Made by a program: the position numbers and the translations under genes | Assembly: GCA_013816895.1 (NCBI GenBank) | Contig: JACDDR010000010.1 | Coordinates: 9,385 to 49,768, forward strand | Length of the DNA: 40,384 nt | Direction: 5' to 3' | Source of the DNA: Bacteroidota bacterium | Lineage (GTDB): Bacteria; Bacteroidota; Bacteroidia; B-17B0; Aurantibacillaceae | Notes under the pieces: model-generated | The model's database searches: none | Told to the model about the DNA's origin: nothing | The model's input: only the letters and a program-made list of their open reading frames with translations | Part shown: positions 7,260-15,459 of the stretch, piece by piece | Position numbering within the stretch: position 1 is the stretch's first letter | How the letters are laid out: each line of letters starts with the position of its first letter

Positions 7260-8600
7260 ATGGCAAACTTTGATTTAATAATGCCCAAAATGGGTGAAAG
7301 TGTGGCGGAAGCTACGATCATTAAATGGACTAAAAACGAAGGTGACAAAATTAAAACGGATGAAACCGTTTTAGAAATTGCAACCGACAAGGTCGACAGT
7401 GAAATTCCTTCACCATTTGAGGGTACATTAATTAAACGCCTTTTTAATGAGGGAGATGTTGTACAAGTAGGCACTGTAATTGCTGTTATCAGCAGCGATG
7501 CAAACGCAACAGTATCTGAAAATCCTAAAATTTCAACACCGGAAATAAAATCGGTTTCAGAAAATGCTGAAACTAAAATTTCTGATCAAGGATCAGCAGC
7601 CGCGGCAACAAACAATTACGGTTCCTCTGAAAAGTTTTATTCTCCTTTGGTTAAAAGCATTGCAAAAGAGGAAGGTATTTCTTTATCGGAACTTGATTCA
7701 ATAAAAGGCACGGGCCAGGATGGGAGAGTTACCAAAGCAGATATTTTAGCTTTTTTACCAAATCGCAATAAATCGGCAAGCACTTCAACTTCGAGCAAAA
7801 CATCAGAAACGAAAAGCTCTACCAGTAGTATTACTACCGGTGAAAATACAGTGATTGTTAATCGTCCAGCCGTTTCGGTTGGTGCCGGAGATGAAATAAT
7901 CGAAATGGATCGCATGCGAAAAATTATTGCCGATCATATGATAATGAGCAAGCATGTTTCACCGCATGTTACTTCCTTTGTTGAAGCCGATGTTACTAAC
8001 CTTGTACAATGGCGCGAAAAAATAAAAAAAGATTTTGAGAAACGGGAAGGTGAAAAATTAACTTTTACTCCCTTGTTCATAGAAGCAGTTGCAAAAGCAA
8101 TAAAAGATTATCCGATGGTTAACGTTTCAGTTGATCAGACCGGCACAAAAATCATTAAACGAAAAAATATTAATATCGGAATGGCCGCAGCATTACCAAG
8201 CGGTAACCTGATTGTTCCGGTTATTAGAAATGCCGACGAAAAAAATCTGATAGGAATAACCAAGGCAGTAAATGATCTTGCTGCCAGAGCCCGCGCCAAT
8301 AAACTGGTAGCAGATGAAATCCAGGGCGGAACTTTTACGGTAAGCAATGTGGGTAATTTTGGAAATGTAATGGGCACTCCAATTATTAACCAGCCGCAAG
8401 TGGCCATTCTCGCCGTTGGAACTATTAAAAAGAAACCGGCCGTTATTGAAACACCGCAAGGCGACATGATCGGTATCAGGCATTTTATGTTCCTGAGTTT
8501 AAGTTATGATCACCGTGTAGTAGACGGTTCTTTGGGAGGAAGCTTTCTCAGAAGGATTGCTGATTACCTTGAGAACTGGGATATTACCCGCACCTCTTAA
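7260..8600 (+). CDS. 2-oxo acid dehydrogenase E2 (dihydrolipoyl acyltransferase)
   Basis: A 446-residue E2 with the standard layout. An N-terminal lipoyl domain carries the lipoylated lysine in EIATDKVDSEI (K44). A serine/threonine-rich linker follows, then an E3/E1-binding domain at about residues 128-165 (SPLVKSIAKEEGISLSELD, GRVTKADILAFL). The C-terminal acyltransferase domain ends with the active site HRVVDG (H418, D422, G423). It moves an acyl group from lipoate to CoA inside a pyruvate, branched-chain or 2-oxoglutarate dehydrogenase complex. No E1 or E3 genes are near, so the substrate cannot be assigned and no symbol is given. The start is set by the promoter just upstream and the canonical MANFDLIMPKMGESV N-terminus. 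Confidence 0.93.
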   Translation: MANFDLIMPKMGESVAEATIIKWTKNEGDKIKTDETVLEIATDKVDSEIPSPFEGTLIKRLFNEGDVVQVGTVIAVISSDANATVSENPKISTPEIKSVSENAETKISDQGSAAAATNNYGSSEKFYSPLVKSIAKEEGISLSELDSIKGTGQDGRVTKADILAFLPNRNKSASTSTSSKTSETKSSTSSITTGENTVIVNRPAVSVGAGDEIIEMDRMRKIIADHMIMSKHVSPHVTSFVEADVTNLVQWREKIKKDFEKREGEKLTFTPLFIEAVAKAIKDYPMVNVSVDQTGTKIIKRKNINIGMAAALPSGNLIVPVIRNADEKNLIGITKAVNDLAARARANKLVADEIQGGTFTVSNVGNFGNVMGTPIINQPQVAILAVGTIKKKPAVIETPQGDMIGIRHFMFLSLSYDHRVVDGSLGGSFLRRIADYLENWDITRTS

Positions 8601-8606
8601 AAACCC

Positions 8607-8620
8607 GAAGCTTCGGCTTC
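8607..8620 (+). terminator. Small UUCG-loop hairpin after the E2 gene
   Basis: GAAGC (8607-8611) pairs with GCTTC (8616-8620) around a TTCG tetraloop, a very stable RNA fold, 6 bp after the E2 stop. No long T-run follows, so it may be a weak terminator or an RNA-stabilising 3' end before the next gene. Confidence 0.4.
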
Positions 8621-8634
8621 TTAATAAATACAAA

Positions 8635-9003
8635 ATGAAAATCCCCTTACTGTTTTGTTCTATAGCAGTTATTTTATTAGCCTGCGAAAAAGATCGTACT
8701 TGTAAGTGCACCATTACCAAAACCGGAACGTCCACCACAACGGCTCATATTTCCGCGAGTATTACCATTCCCGGAATACCGTTTCCTTTACCGCCTATTA
8801 CTTTTGATACTACTTCATCCACAGGGGTGAATGAATCGCAAATAGTGGAGCGTAAGATGATAAAAGTAAAGAAAAGGGAGGCAAGTTACAATTGCATCAG
8901 CTATACCGAACCTTATAACGAAACAACGTATAACATTGTTCCCAACTTTTCGCTCACCACAAACAGCGTTGGAACAAAGGAATATAAATGTGATTTAAAA
9001 TAA
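8635..9003 (+). CDS. Small unknown lipoprotein
   Basis: A 122-residue protein starting at ATG 8635. A longer in-frame start at 8557 would overlap the E2 gene and bury the signal peptide. The N-terminus is a lipoprotein signal with lipobox LLAC (C17), followed by a CKC pair soon after. The rest has a proline-rich stretch (IPGIPFPLPP) and no domain I recognise. It is probably anchored in the outer or inner membrane. It lies 34 bp after the E2 gene, separated by a UUCG hairpin, and its stop abuts the end of the convergent TPR gene with no gap. Function unknown. Confidence 0.7.
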   Translation: MKIPLLFCSIAVILLACEKDRTCKCTITKTGTSTTTAHISASITIPGIPFPLPPITFDTTSSTGVNESQIVERKMIKVKKREASYNCISYTEPYNETTYNIVPNFSLTTNSVGTKEYKCDLK

Positions 9004-10686
9004 TTAACTCAAAAGGTCTTTATTTTTTTCAGTCAGATTATTTATCACCCGTTCCATGTATTTTTCGCTGGTTAGCATTGCCGTTTGTATGCGTTTAGCG
9101 TAATGAATACTATCCAAAACTTCTTTCTGCTTTTCCTCGACCAGACCTTTCTGATATTCCAACTGCATTTTTTGTATTTCAATAAGTTTTTTCTGCCTGC
9201 TTATTATCTTAAAACGATTGGCTGTAATAAGCGCGAAGAATATTACCAACAGTAGTCCGGCATAAAGGCCCGAACGTAAATTTTTTTCCTCCCGGATCTT
9301 TGTCTTGTTAGCACTCAGCTGCGCGCTGCTGATCTTCCTTTCCTCCGCTACTTTCACGCTGTCTGCCGTGGCTTTTTTTTCGTATGCAAATTTAATTTCT
9401 TGCTGGAGACTTGCTTTAATATTTTCTTCGCTGCGAATGCTGTCACGATAATGGATATAAAGTTTGTAATAATTGAGTGCCTGGCGTGATTTACCCTGCT
9501 TATTATACAGTTTAAAAAAATCAAGGCAAACTTCCTGTAGATCGTTAAGCGATCCTATTTCTTTTGCAAGGGCATAAGCTTGTTTAAGAAATTTTTCAGA
9601 AAGTAAATAATTACCTGTTGATATATATAACCCTCCAATACTCGTTATATTAAACGCCTGGCCTTGCTTGCTACCGATCTCAGTGTTTATTTTTAAGGCG
9701 TTCAAATAATAATCAAGCGCGGTGTCATAAAACGGTTGAGATTGTTTTTTATCAGGGTTATGTTCTGAAACAGAATCACCGTGGAGATGATAAGTAATGC
9801 CAAGATTTCCATAGCACTGCGCCTTCCCGAAAATGTTGCCCAGCTGTTCGTGTAATTTTAACGCTTTTAAAAAATATTCAAGGGCCAAGTTACGATTGTT
9901 TAAATTACCATATTCACTTCCAAGGTTTTCGAGGTTGGTTGCCTGACCGGATAAATTATTTATGGTTATATTAATCTTATAGGATTTTAAATGATATTCC
10001 AGTGCTTTCTTATAGTTGCCTTGCCTTGAGTAATTCAAGCCGATATTACCAAGGGCTCCTGCCTCGTATATCTTGTTCCCCATGCTCTCAAAAATTTTAA
10101 GCGCCTTATAATTGTAAGTGAGGGATTTACTCATATCGCCCTGCCTGGAGTAAACATTTGCTATATTGGCGAAATTAGCTGCGAGAGCCTGCTTATTATT
10201 AATTTCCTGACACACCGTAATTGCTGAAAAATAGTTAGTGAGAGCATCCATATAATCTCCTTTTTCGTTGTAAACAGAAGCTACATTCGTTAAGCAAGAG
10301 GCTTTCAGTTTCTTAATCGTGACAGTTTGTTTTTTGTAGGCACGATCCTTCAGCGTTTTATTAATAAGGGATTCTGCTTCAGTATATATCGCAATGGACC
10401 TGTCATACTCGCTCTTAATGTAATAATCCCAAATCAACTCATTATACACTTTTATAGTTAAAACCTGGTCTTTCAATTCCATGGACAATTTCTTAGCCTG
10501 TTCATGGTAATAAAGTGCGCTGTCCGGATTCACTCCCTGGTAATAAATCCCGAGGTCTAACAGGGCATTAACTTGTACTGTATCTTTCGTATTTTTTTTC
10601 TCAACTTTTATCAAATGCGTCGTACCCTCCTGACCAAAAAAAATGGCGGAACAAAACAACCAGAATATAGTAAAGCACCGTTTCAT
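9004..10686 (-). CDS. TPR membrane protein with SpoIIE-type linker but no phosphatase domain (copy 1)
   Basis: A 560-residue protein. Order: signal peptide (MKRCFTIFWLFCSAIFFGQ), about eight TPR repeats with the typical spacing (for example GNIGLNYSRQGNYKKALEYH) to about residue 400, an AYEKKATADSVKVAEE stretch, one membrane helix near 470-490, a coiled coil, then DSIHYAKRIQ at 525-534, and a short end SEKYMERVI. In related Bacteroidota sensors this last motif leads into a SpoIIE/PP2C domain, as in the gene at 37783; here the protein stops. The DNA after the stop is antisense to the lipoprotein gene, so no lost domain lies there. The ATG overlaps the stop of the paralogue upstream. It is probably a periplasmic-TPR sensor or partner; no catalytic domain is visible. 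Confidence 0.85.
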   Translation of the reverse strand: MKRCFTIFWLFCSAIFFGQEGTTHLIKVEKKNTKDTVQVNALLDLGIYYQGVNPDSALYYHEQAKKLSMELKDQVLTIKVYNELIWDYYIKSEYDRSIAIYTEAESLINKTLKDRAYKKQTVTIKKLKASCLTNVASVYNEKGDYMDALTNYFSAITVCQEINNKQALAANFANIANVYSRQGDMSKSLTYNYKALKIFESMGNKIYEAGALGNIGLNYSRQGNYKKALEYHLKSYKINITINNLSGQATNLENLGSEYGNLNNRNLALEYFLKALKLHEQLGNIFGKAQCYGNLGITYHLHGDSVSEHNPDKKQSQPFYDTALDYYLNALKINTEIGSKQGQAFNITSIGGLYISTGNYLLSEKFLKQAYALAKEIGSLNDLQEVCLDFFKLYNKQGKSRQALNYYKLYIHYRDSIRSEENIKASLQQEIKFAYEKKATADSVKVAEERKISSAQLSANKTKIREEKNLRSGLYAGLLLVIFFALITANRFKIISRQKKLIEIQKMQLEYQKGLVEEKQKEVLDSIHYAKRIQTAMLTSEKYMERVINNLTEKNKDLLS

Positions 10687-12197
10687 TTTAGTTGTTTCTT
10701 AAGTATCCTGTCTATATATCGTTCGCTTGTTAATAAGGCGTTCTGTATGCGGCGGGCGTAATAAATAGAATCCAGTATTTCTTTTTGCTTGAGCTCAGTC
10801 ACAAGCTTTTGCTCCTCAACAATCTTTTTCTGCGCCTCAATTAATTGTTTTTGTTTACGGGTAAGCCTGAACCTGTTTATCATAAAGAGAGAAAAAATAA
10901 TAACCATAAACAATCCGCAAAAAAGCAGTAAACGGGTCGAACGGTCTTTATGCAAAGTAGCTTCAGACTTTGCGAGCATCGCATCCCCTACTCTTTTATC
11001 CTCTGCCGCCATAACACTGTCGGCGGCAGCTTTTTTTTCATGGTTGAATTTAATTTCCTGCTGCATGGAAGCCCGGGTGTTTTCTTCGTTCAGCAGGCTG
11101 TCGCGGAATTTAATAAAAAGGAGGTAATGCGCCAGGGCCGAATCCGGTTGGTTAGGCTGGTAGATGGAATATAATTGTTCGTGACAATTCTTTATAAGTT
11201 CGGGAGATTCTATTTCCTCAGCTATTTTGAGGCCACGCTGAGCGAATGTTATAGCTTTTGCCGGTTGATGCAGAGCAATATATATTTCTGCAATACTTCC
11301 AAAATTAATCGACTGGCCCTGCTTATTTCCAATTTTTTCATTGAGTGTGAGTGCCTTGTTTCCATAATCCAATGCCTTTTCATACTCTTTTTGAATGTCA
11401 TATAAGGTTCCCAAATTACCAAGCGCTGCCGCCTGGTTCTGATTGTCTTTTGCTTCAATACTTTTTTCAAGCGCCTTTGAAAAATTTTCAATAGCGTTTT
11501 TATAATCTCCTTTATTTTTATATACGTTTCCAATATTGTCAAGGCCTATCGCCAGATTTTTTATATCTCCTGTTTCTTCGAAAATTTTTAAGGCTCTTAT
11601 ATAATAAACAAGAGCCCTGTCATAGTCTTCCTGGAACATGTACACAATTCCGATATTACCAAGGCAGCTTGCTATGCTATTCTTGTTTTTAATTTCTTCC
11701 GCAAGCTTAAGTGATTTAAAATTTATTTCGAGTGACTTCGAATAGTTACCAACGTAAGTATAAACAGTAGCCAAATTGGCAAGCGTACTGAACTTATAGG
11801 TTGTTGTTCTTAATTTGTCCTTTTTATTTCCAGCCTTCTCAATTCTCGCAATGAGGTTCAGCGATTTAAGATACAGATCAGAAGCTGACGAATAATTTGC
11901 CATCGTAAAATGGTCCCAGGCCATACCGTTAAATACTTTAATTTTTAAAAGTGAATCTGGCTGATTAAGAGCAAACCATAATGCTTTACGATGAAAATTA
12001 TATGCGATGGCTGGATCGTTAGTTTGATAAAGATCTCCGATACTTACCAGGATCTCACATCGCGCACTGTCACTCTTCGCTGTCTTAAGGCATTTTTGAA
12101 GAGAATCGATACGGCTGCCAGGCCCACTAGAAGATTGAGCATTTATACCTGTGAGTATAAAAAACTGTAATATGAACTGCAATTTCTGAATTGTCAT
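10683..12197 (-). CDS. TPR membrane protein with SpoIIE-type linker but no phosphatase domain (copy 2)
   Basis: A 504-residue paralogue of the downstream gene, with which it overlaps by 4 bp (ATGA). The start is ATG at 12195-12197, which gives a clean signal peptide (MTIQKLQFILQFFILTGINAQ); an in-frame start 81 bp upstream would add an unusual extension. Tandem TPR units (for example GNIGIVYMFQEDYDRALVYY) run to about residue 350. A FNHEKKAAADSVMAAED segment, one membrane helix near 420-443, a coiled coil and DSIYYARRIQ (476-485) follow. The protein ends SERYIDRILKKQLK, without a phosphatase domain. The shared linker and tail with copies 1 and 3 suggest a common signalling role. Confidence 0.85.
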   Translation of the reverse strand: MTIQKLQFILQFFILTGINAQSSSGPGSRIDSLQKCLKTAKSDSARCEILVSIGDLYQTNDPAIAYNFHRKALWFALNQPDSLLKIKVFNGMAWDHFTMANYSSASDLYLKSLNLIARIEKAGNKKDKLRTTTYKFSTLANLATVYTYVGNYSKSLEINFKSLKLAEEIKNKNSIASCLGNIGIVYMFQEDYDRALVYYIRALKIFEETGDIKNLAIGLDNIGNVYKNKGDYKNAIENFSKALEKSIEAKDNQNQAAALGNLGTLYDIQKEYEKALDYGNKALTLNEKIGNKQGQSINFGSIAEIYIALHQPAKAITFAQRGLKIAEEIESPELIKNCHEQLYSIYQPNQPDSALAHYLLFIKFRDSLLNEENTRASMQQEIKFNHEKKAAADSVMAAEDKRVGDAMLAKSEATLHKDRSTRLLLFCGLFMVIIFSLFMINRFRLTRKQKQLIEAQKKIVEEQKLVTELKQKEILDSIYYARRIQNALLTSERYIDRILKKQLK

Positions 12198-12376
12198 GAG
12201 GCTTCTGCAGATGCTTATGACAATATAAATTAAATTCCGCGACAAAATGGTAAAAATATATAAACCGCCTTTTAACACATTTTTTCATTTACGAACCAAC
12301 TTATTGGGCAGTTCTTGCGTTAATAATAAAAAGCCTATGCAGCAACTCTACTTTATTAATCATAAACAGTTCCACT

Positions 12377-12925
12377 ATGACAAGCAAAAGTATAGTAATA
12401 GCTGCATTTTGCCTGACGCAAACTGCAAAAGGTCAAAACAACTTTCATAAATATTATCTTGAAGGACAAATCAGCTCCGGATTCCAGCAACAATCATCTG
12501 TAGCGGGATTAGGAGGGGCGTTCGGGTTCTATCTTAATCAAAACAGCAGCATCGATTTCAGAGCGCGTGAAATTTACAATTTTAAAAACACAGTAGTGAT
12601 TGGCGCTATCAGCATTAATTACAGGTACCATCTCAGCAACGGCATTTTCGTGGGTGCTGGTTTTGGCCACCATCACGAAATTTCAGAACAGGATTATATT
12701 GAACGTCCTTTAGAAGCAGCAATGGGCACTCATGATAACATCGCTCACAGGAGCGGTATCTCTGCTGAAATTGGATATAATTTCAAGCCGATTGCAAGCC
12801 GGGGATTTTTTCAAAGGTTTTATCCGACTTCCAGTATTCAACTTACATACATGATGAAAGGCAAAGGGCCAAATCCATTGGTAACAGCCAACGTTGGACT
12901 CAGAATCGGGTTACAAAAATATTAA
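12377..12925 (+). CDS. Small outer-membrane beta-barrel protein
   Basis: A 182-residue protein with an N-terminal signal-like segment (MTSKSIVIAAFCLTQTAKGQ). The body shows alternating polar and hydrophobic strands, glycine-rich turns (GLGGAFGFYL, GIFVGAGFG) and a C-terminal strand TANVGLRIGLQKY, typical of eight-strand outer-membrane barrels (OmpA/opacity-like). It is divergent from the TPR pair with a 179-bp gap and convergent with the serine hydrolase gene (4 bp). An in-frame start at 12247 exists but would push the signal peptide inside the protein. No specific function is recognised. Confidence 0.65.
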   Translation: MTSKSIVIAAFCLTQTAKGQNNFHKYYLEGQISSGFQQQSSVAGLGGAFGFYLNQNSSIDFRAREIYNFKNTVVIGAISINYRYHLSNGIFVGAGFGHHHEISEQDYIERPLEAAMGTHDNIAHRSGISAEIGYNFKPIASRGFFQRFYPTSSIQLTYMMKGKGPNPLVTANVGLRIGLQKY

Positions 12926-12929
12926 TCAC

Positions 12930-14090
12930 TTATTCGTCTTCAGGTTCAGCTTCCGCGGGTGCTTTACTGTCCAGTATTTCATAAACTTTATACGTTTGAT
13001 ATGCAGCTTTGTTTAATTGATTGCTTAATATAACAATCGTTAAGGAATCCCTGAGCCTCCGGTGAAAAGAAGAACGGTACCCATGCCACCAGCCATTATG
13101 ATACACTTCCTTTTTTAAAGAATCATTAAAATCTTTAAGGCGCCAGCCATAGCCATAATTGCCCATCTTTTTTTCCTTACTGTAAGCGGTGTAAGCAAGC
13201 TCTTGGGTTGCAGGTTGTATAATTTTATTCTGATATAATGCCTCGCTGAAAAGAAAAAGATCATAAGCCGTTGAGTAAATACTCTTATCGCCAAGTACGT
13301 AATCGCTCGCGTCAAAATCCACAGGCTTCCATTTGAGGTCGTATGCTTTCGTAACGTAAGGCGCAGCCAGGTCTATATCCCTTATGGTGGCGGTATGCTT
13401 CATTCCCAAAGGCTCGAACAACTCCTGCTTTAAAAATTGCGAAAAAGTTTTGCCCGAAACTTTTTCAACAAGTAAAGCCAGTAAAGCATAGTTGGTATTA
13501 CAATAATTAAAACATTTGTCGGGTTTCAAATACGCCTTCGGATTTTTAATTTTTAAATAACTGTACATATCCGAATTACTCATCTTATAATTGGGTTGGT
13601 ATAATTCGGTATTTAAAGCGTAAATATAATTAGGCAGGCCCGAACGATGACTTAGCAATTGTTTAATAGTAACTTCAGAATAAGAAAAATCCGGAAAATA
13701 ATGCGCTAAGGGTTTATCCAGATCTACCTGTCCTCTTTCATACAGCATCAGAACTGCCGTTGCGGTTATCACCTTCGAAACAGAAGCAAGCTGGAACATC
13801 GAGGAGTCACTAAGCTGACAAGAATTTTCCTTGTTGCAGAAACCAATTGTTTTCTGGTAAAGAATTGCTCCGCTCCTGGCAACCAGGATGCTGCCGTTAA
13901 ATGCCCCGATCCTGTTCAGCCGGTTAAACATGGTATCCAGTTTGTACGCTATCAGCTTTTGTTCGTTGCTGAGTTTGCTAACAATGGTGGCTTTCTGCGC
14001 TTTGATGACAGGTTTTGACTCAACGGAAGTTGAATTTCCGCAACTCAGAAACATGGCTAAAAAAACAGTTAGTATAAATATTTTGTTCAT
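12930..14090 (-). CDS. Serine hydrolase, class C beta-lactamase/DD-peptidase family, lipoprotein
   Basis: A 386-residue protein with a lipoprotein signal (FLSC, C17). Catalytic motifs of the class C beta-lactamase / AmpH family are present: S103-VS-K106 (SxxK) and Y196-C-N198 (YxN). A late VYHNGWWHGY segment takes the place of the KTG-like third motif (HxG form). Such enzymes act on peptidoglycan peptides, D-amino-acid peptides or esters; lactamase activity is not implied. Its ATG overlaps the stop of mtgA upstream (4 bp), so a cell-wall role is likely. The C-terminus is acidic (EAEPEDE). Substrate unknown. Confidence 0.85.
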   Translation of the reverse strand: MNKIFILTVFLAMFLSCGNSTSVESKPVIKAQKATIVSKLSNEQKLIAYKLDTMFNRLNRIGAFNGSILVARSGAILYQKTIGFCNKENSCQLSDSSMFQLASVSKVITATAVLMLYERGQVDLDKPLAHYFPDFSYSEVTIKQLLSHRSGLPNYIYALNTELYQPNYKMSNSDMYSYLKIKNPKAYLKPDKCFNYCNTNYALLALLVEKVSGKTFSQFLKQELFEPLGMKHTATIRDIDLAAPYVTKAYDLKWKPVDFDASDYVLGDKSIYSTAYDLFLFSEALYQNKIIQPATQELAYTAYSKEKKMGNYGYGWRLKDFNDSLKKEVYHNGWWHGYRSSFHRRLRDSLTIVILSNQLNKAAYQTYKVYEILDSKAPAEAEPEDE

Positions 14091-14857
14091 CTTCTCTTTT
14101 CTTTTAAGGGTTTGTTATTCCGCTGCTTATCCGTCTTCACTTTTTGTTCATCTTCATCATTGTACTTCTCATAGTCCAGTTGGTTTCCCCAGAACGACAT
14201 TTGCTGCATAATCCAGGCCTTTCTTTTGGCAATATAACTGGTTGGCGGGTTAGCAATGTACTTGCGCGGATTTGGCAAAACTGCCGCTATGGCCGCACTT
14301 TCAGCTTTATTTAATTTAGAAGCGGGTTTTTTGAACCAATGCTGTGCCGCTGATTCCGCGCCATAAACACCGTCTCCCATTTCAATACTATTCAAATAAA
14401 CCTCCATAATCCGTTCCTTGCTCCAGAATATTTCTATCAATAATGTAAAATAGGCTTCAAATCCTTTTCTTATAAAACTTCGTCCCGGCCATAAAAAAAC
14501 ATTTTTCGCTGTTTGTTGCGAAATGGTACTACCTCCTCTTAACTTCTTTCCACTTTCGTTCGCCTTCATGGCTTTTTCAATCGCACCCCAGTCAAACCCA
14601 AAATGCTTCAGGTAATTCTGATCTTCACTACAAACCACTGCCAACTGGAGTTTGGGAGAAATTTCCTCAAGCTTTACCCAATCGTGTTTCAATGTCATAT
14701 TCTTTCCATCTGCCTTTTGCTCAATACACCGCAGCAACATCAATGGTGTAACGGGAACCGCTACCCAACGGAAAGCTATAACCGATACTACCGACACGAT
14801 AATAAAGCCTACAAATACCTTGAACAAAAATTTAAATATCTTTACCAGTAATGCCAT
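14087..14857 (-). CDS. mtgA: Monofunctional peptidoglycan transglycosylase MtgA
   Basis: A 256-residue GT51 glycosyltransferase with one N-terminal membrane helix (about residues 8-34). The catalytic glutamate is in VVCSEDQNYLKHFGFDW (E78). The second motif KLRGGSTISQQTAKN and the later KERIMEVYLNSIEMGDGVYG and AAVLPNPRKY are all family signatures. It polymerises lipid II into glycan strands on the periplasmic side of the inner membrane. Length fits MtgA (no transpeptidase domain). It is the first gene of a pair with the serine hydrolase. The C-terminus adds a charged tail (KTDKQRNNKPLKEKRR) beyond the enzyme domain. Confidence 0.93.
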   Translation of the reverse strand: MALLVKIFKFLFKVFVGFIIVSVVSVIAFRWVAVPVTPLMLLRCIEQKADGKNMTLKHDWVKLEEISPKLQLAVVCSEDQNYLKHFGFDWGAIEKAMKANESGKKLRGGSTISQQTAKNVFLWPGRSFIRKGFEAYFTLLIEIFWSKERIMEVYLNSIEMGDGVYGAESAAQHWFKKPASKLNKAESAAIAAVLPNPRKYIANPPTSYIAKRKAWIMQQMSFWGNQLDYEKYNDEDEQKVKTDKQRNNKPLKEKRR

Positions 14858-14867
14858 GTAACAACTA

Positions 14868-14875
14868 CAAAACTA
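14868..14875 (-). promoter_or_regulatory. Candidate -7 element for mtgA
   Basis: The minus strand reads TAGTTTTG, matching TAnnTTTG, and ends 10 bp before the mtgA ATG. This is the same near-leaderless spacing as for the DUF4143 ATPase gene. No convincing -33 element was seen. Confidence 0.35.
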
Positions 14876-14938
14876 TCCGTAATTTTAAGCGGTTAACATT
14901 TTTCTTAATGAGTAATTAACCATGGATTTTTAATTACT

Positions 14939-15430
14939 ATGAACAATAAATTAAAATATGTAATCTTCGCTGTACTTGCCGTTTTAACTGCTCTTTATTT
15001 TTTCAATAAATACAAGGTTGCCCCTGGAATTAACCTCAGTCAACTCTCACTTTCCGATTTATCGGGTCAACCCGTTAAACTGGAAGAATTCAAAGGAAAA
15101 AAAATCATTCTTACTTTCGGTGCTTCGTGGTGCGGCAATTGCATCATGGAAATGAAATCACTCAACCAGATCAAAGAAAGTGAACTTAATGACGTAGAAA
15201 TTATTTGCATAAGCGACGAAGCCCTCGATGTGGTTCAATCTTTTAAAGAGAGAAAGAATTACCCCTTTATTTTTCTAAAGATGAATGGTTCCTTTGCTTC
15301 CATTGGCATTCATGCGATTCCGACCACTTATATTTTAAATAAAGACTTTAAAATAAAATATGAAAAGGTTGGTGAAATAGACTGGAAAGACGCTTCCACC
15401 GTTGAATACATGAAAAAATTAATGGAATAG
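14939..15430 (+). CDS. TlpA-like thioredoxin-fold protein, membrane-anchored
   Basis: A 163-residue protein with an N-terminal membrane anchor (about residues 7-23) and a thioredoxin-like domain of the AhpC-TSA/TlpA type. The active site is W64-C65-G-N-C68 in TFGASWCGNCIMEMKS. The cis-proline loop is in HAIPTTYILN. It probably acts in the periplasm as a thiol reductase, for example for cytochrome maturation or oxidised envelope proteins. It is divergent from mtgA with an 81-bp gap and convergent with the T9SS gene. The neighbouring cytochrome-like cluster makes a link to haem-protein thiol chemistry possible, but this is inference. Confidence 0.85.
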   Translation: MNNKLKYVIFAVLAVLTALYFFNKYKVAPGINLSQLSLSDLSGQPVKLEEFKGKKIILTFGASWCGNCIMEMKSLNQIKESELNDVEIICISDEALDVVQSFKERKNYPFIFLKMNGSFASIGIHAIPTTYILNKDFKIKYEKVGEIDWKDASTVEYMKKLME

Positions 15431-15459
15431 AACCTGTTTTTTCCATTAACAGAAATAGT

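Noticed and set aside
8135..8483. Two minus-strand open frames inside the E2 gene
   Set aside because: Overlapping each other and antisense to a conserved catalytic domain; no recognisable content.
8557..8634. Extended start for the small lipoprotein
   Set aside because: It would overlap the E2 gene and place a lipoprotein signal 26 residues inside the protein; ATG 8635 gives a standard lipobox position.
12198..12278. Extended start for TPR copy 2
   Set aside because: The added 27 residues do not resemble the paralogues and would sit ahead of a complete signal peptide.
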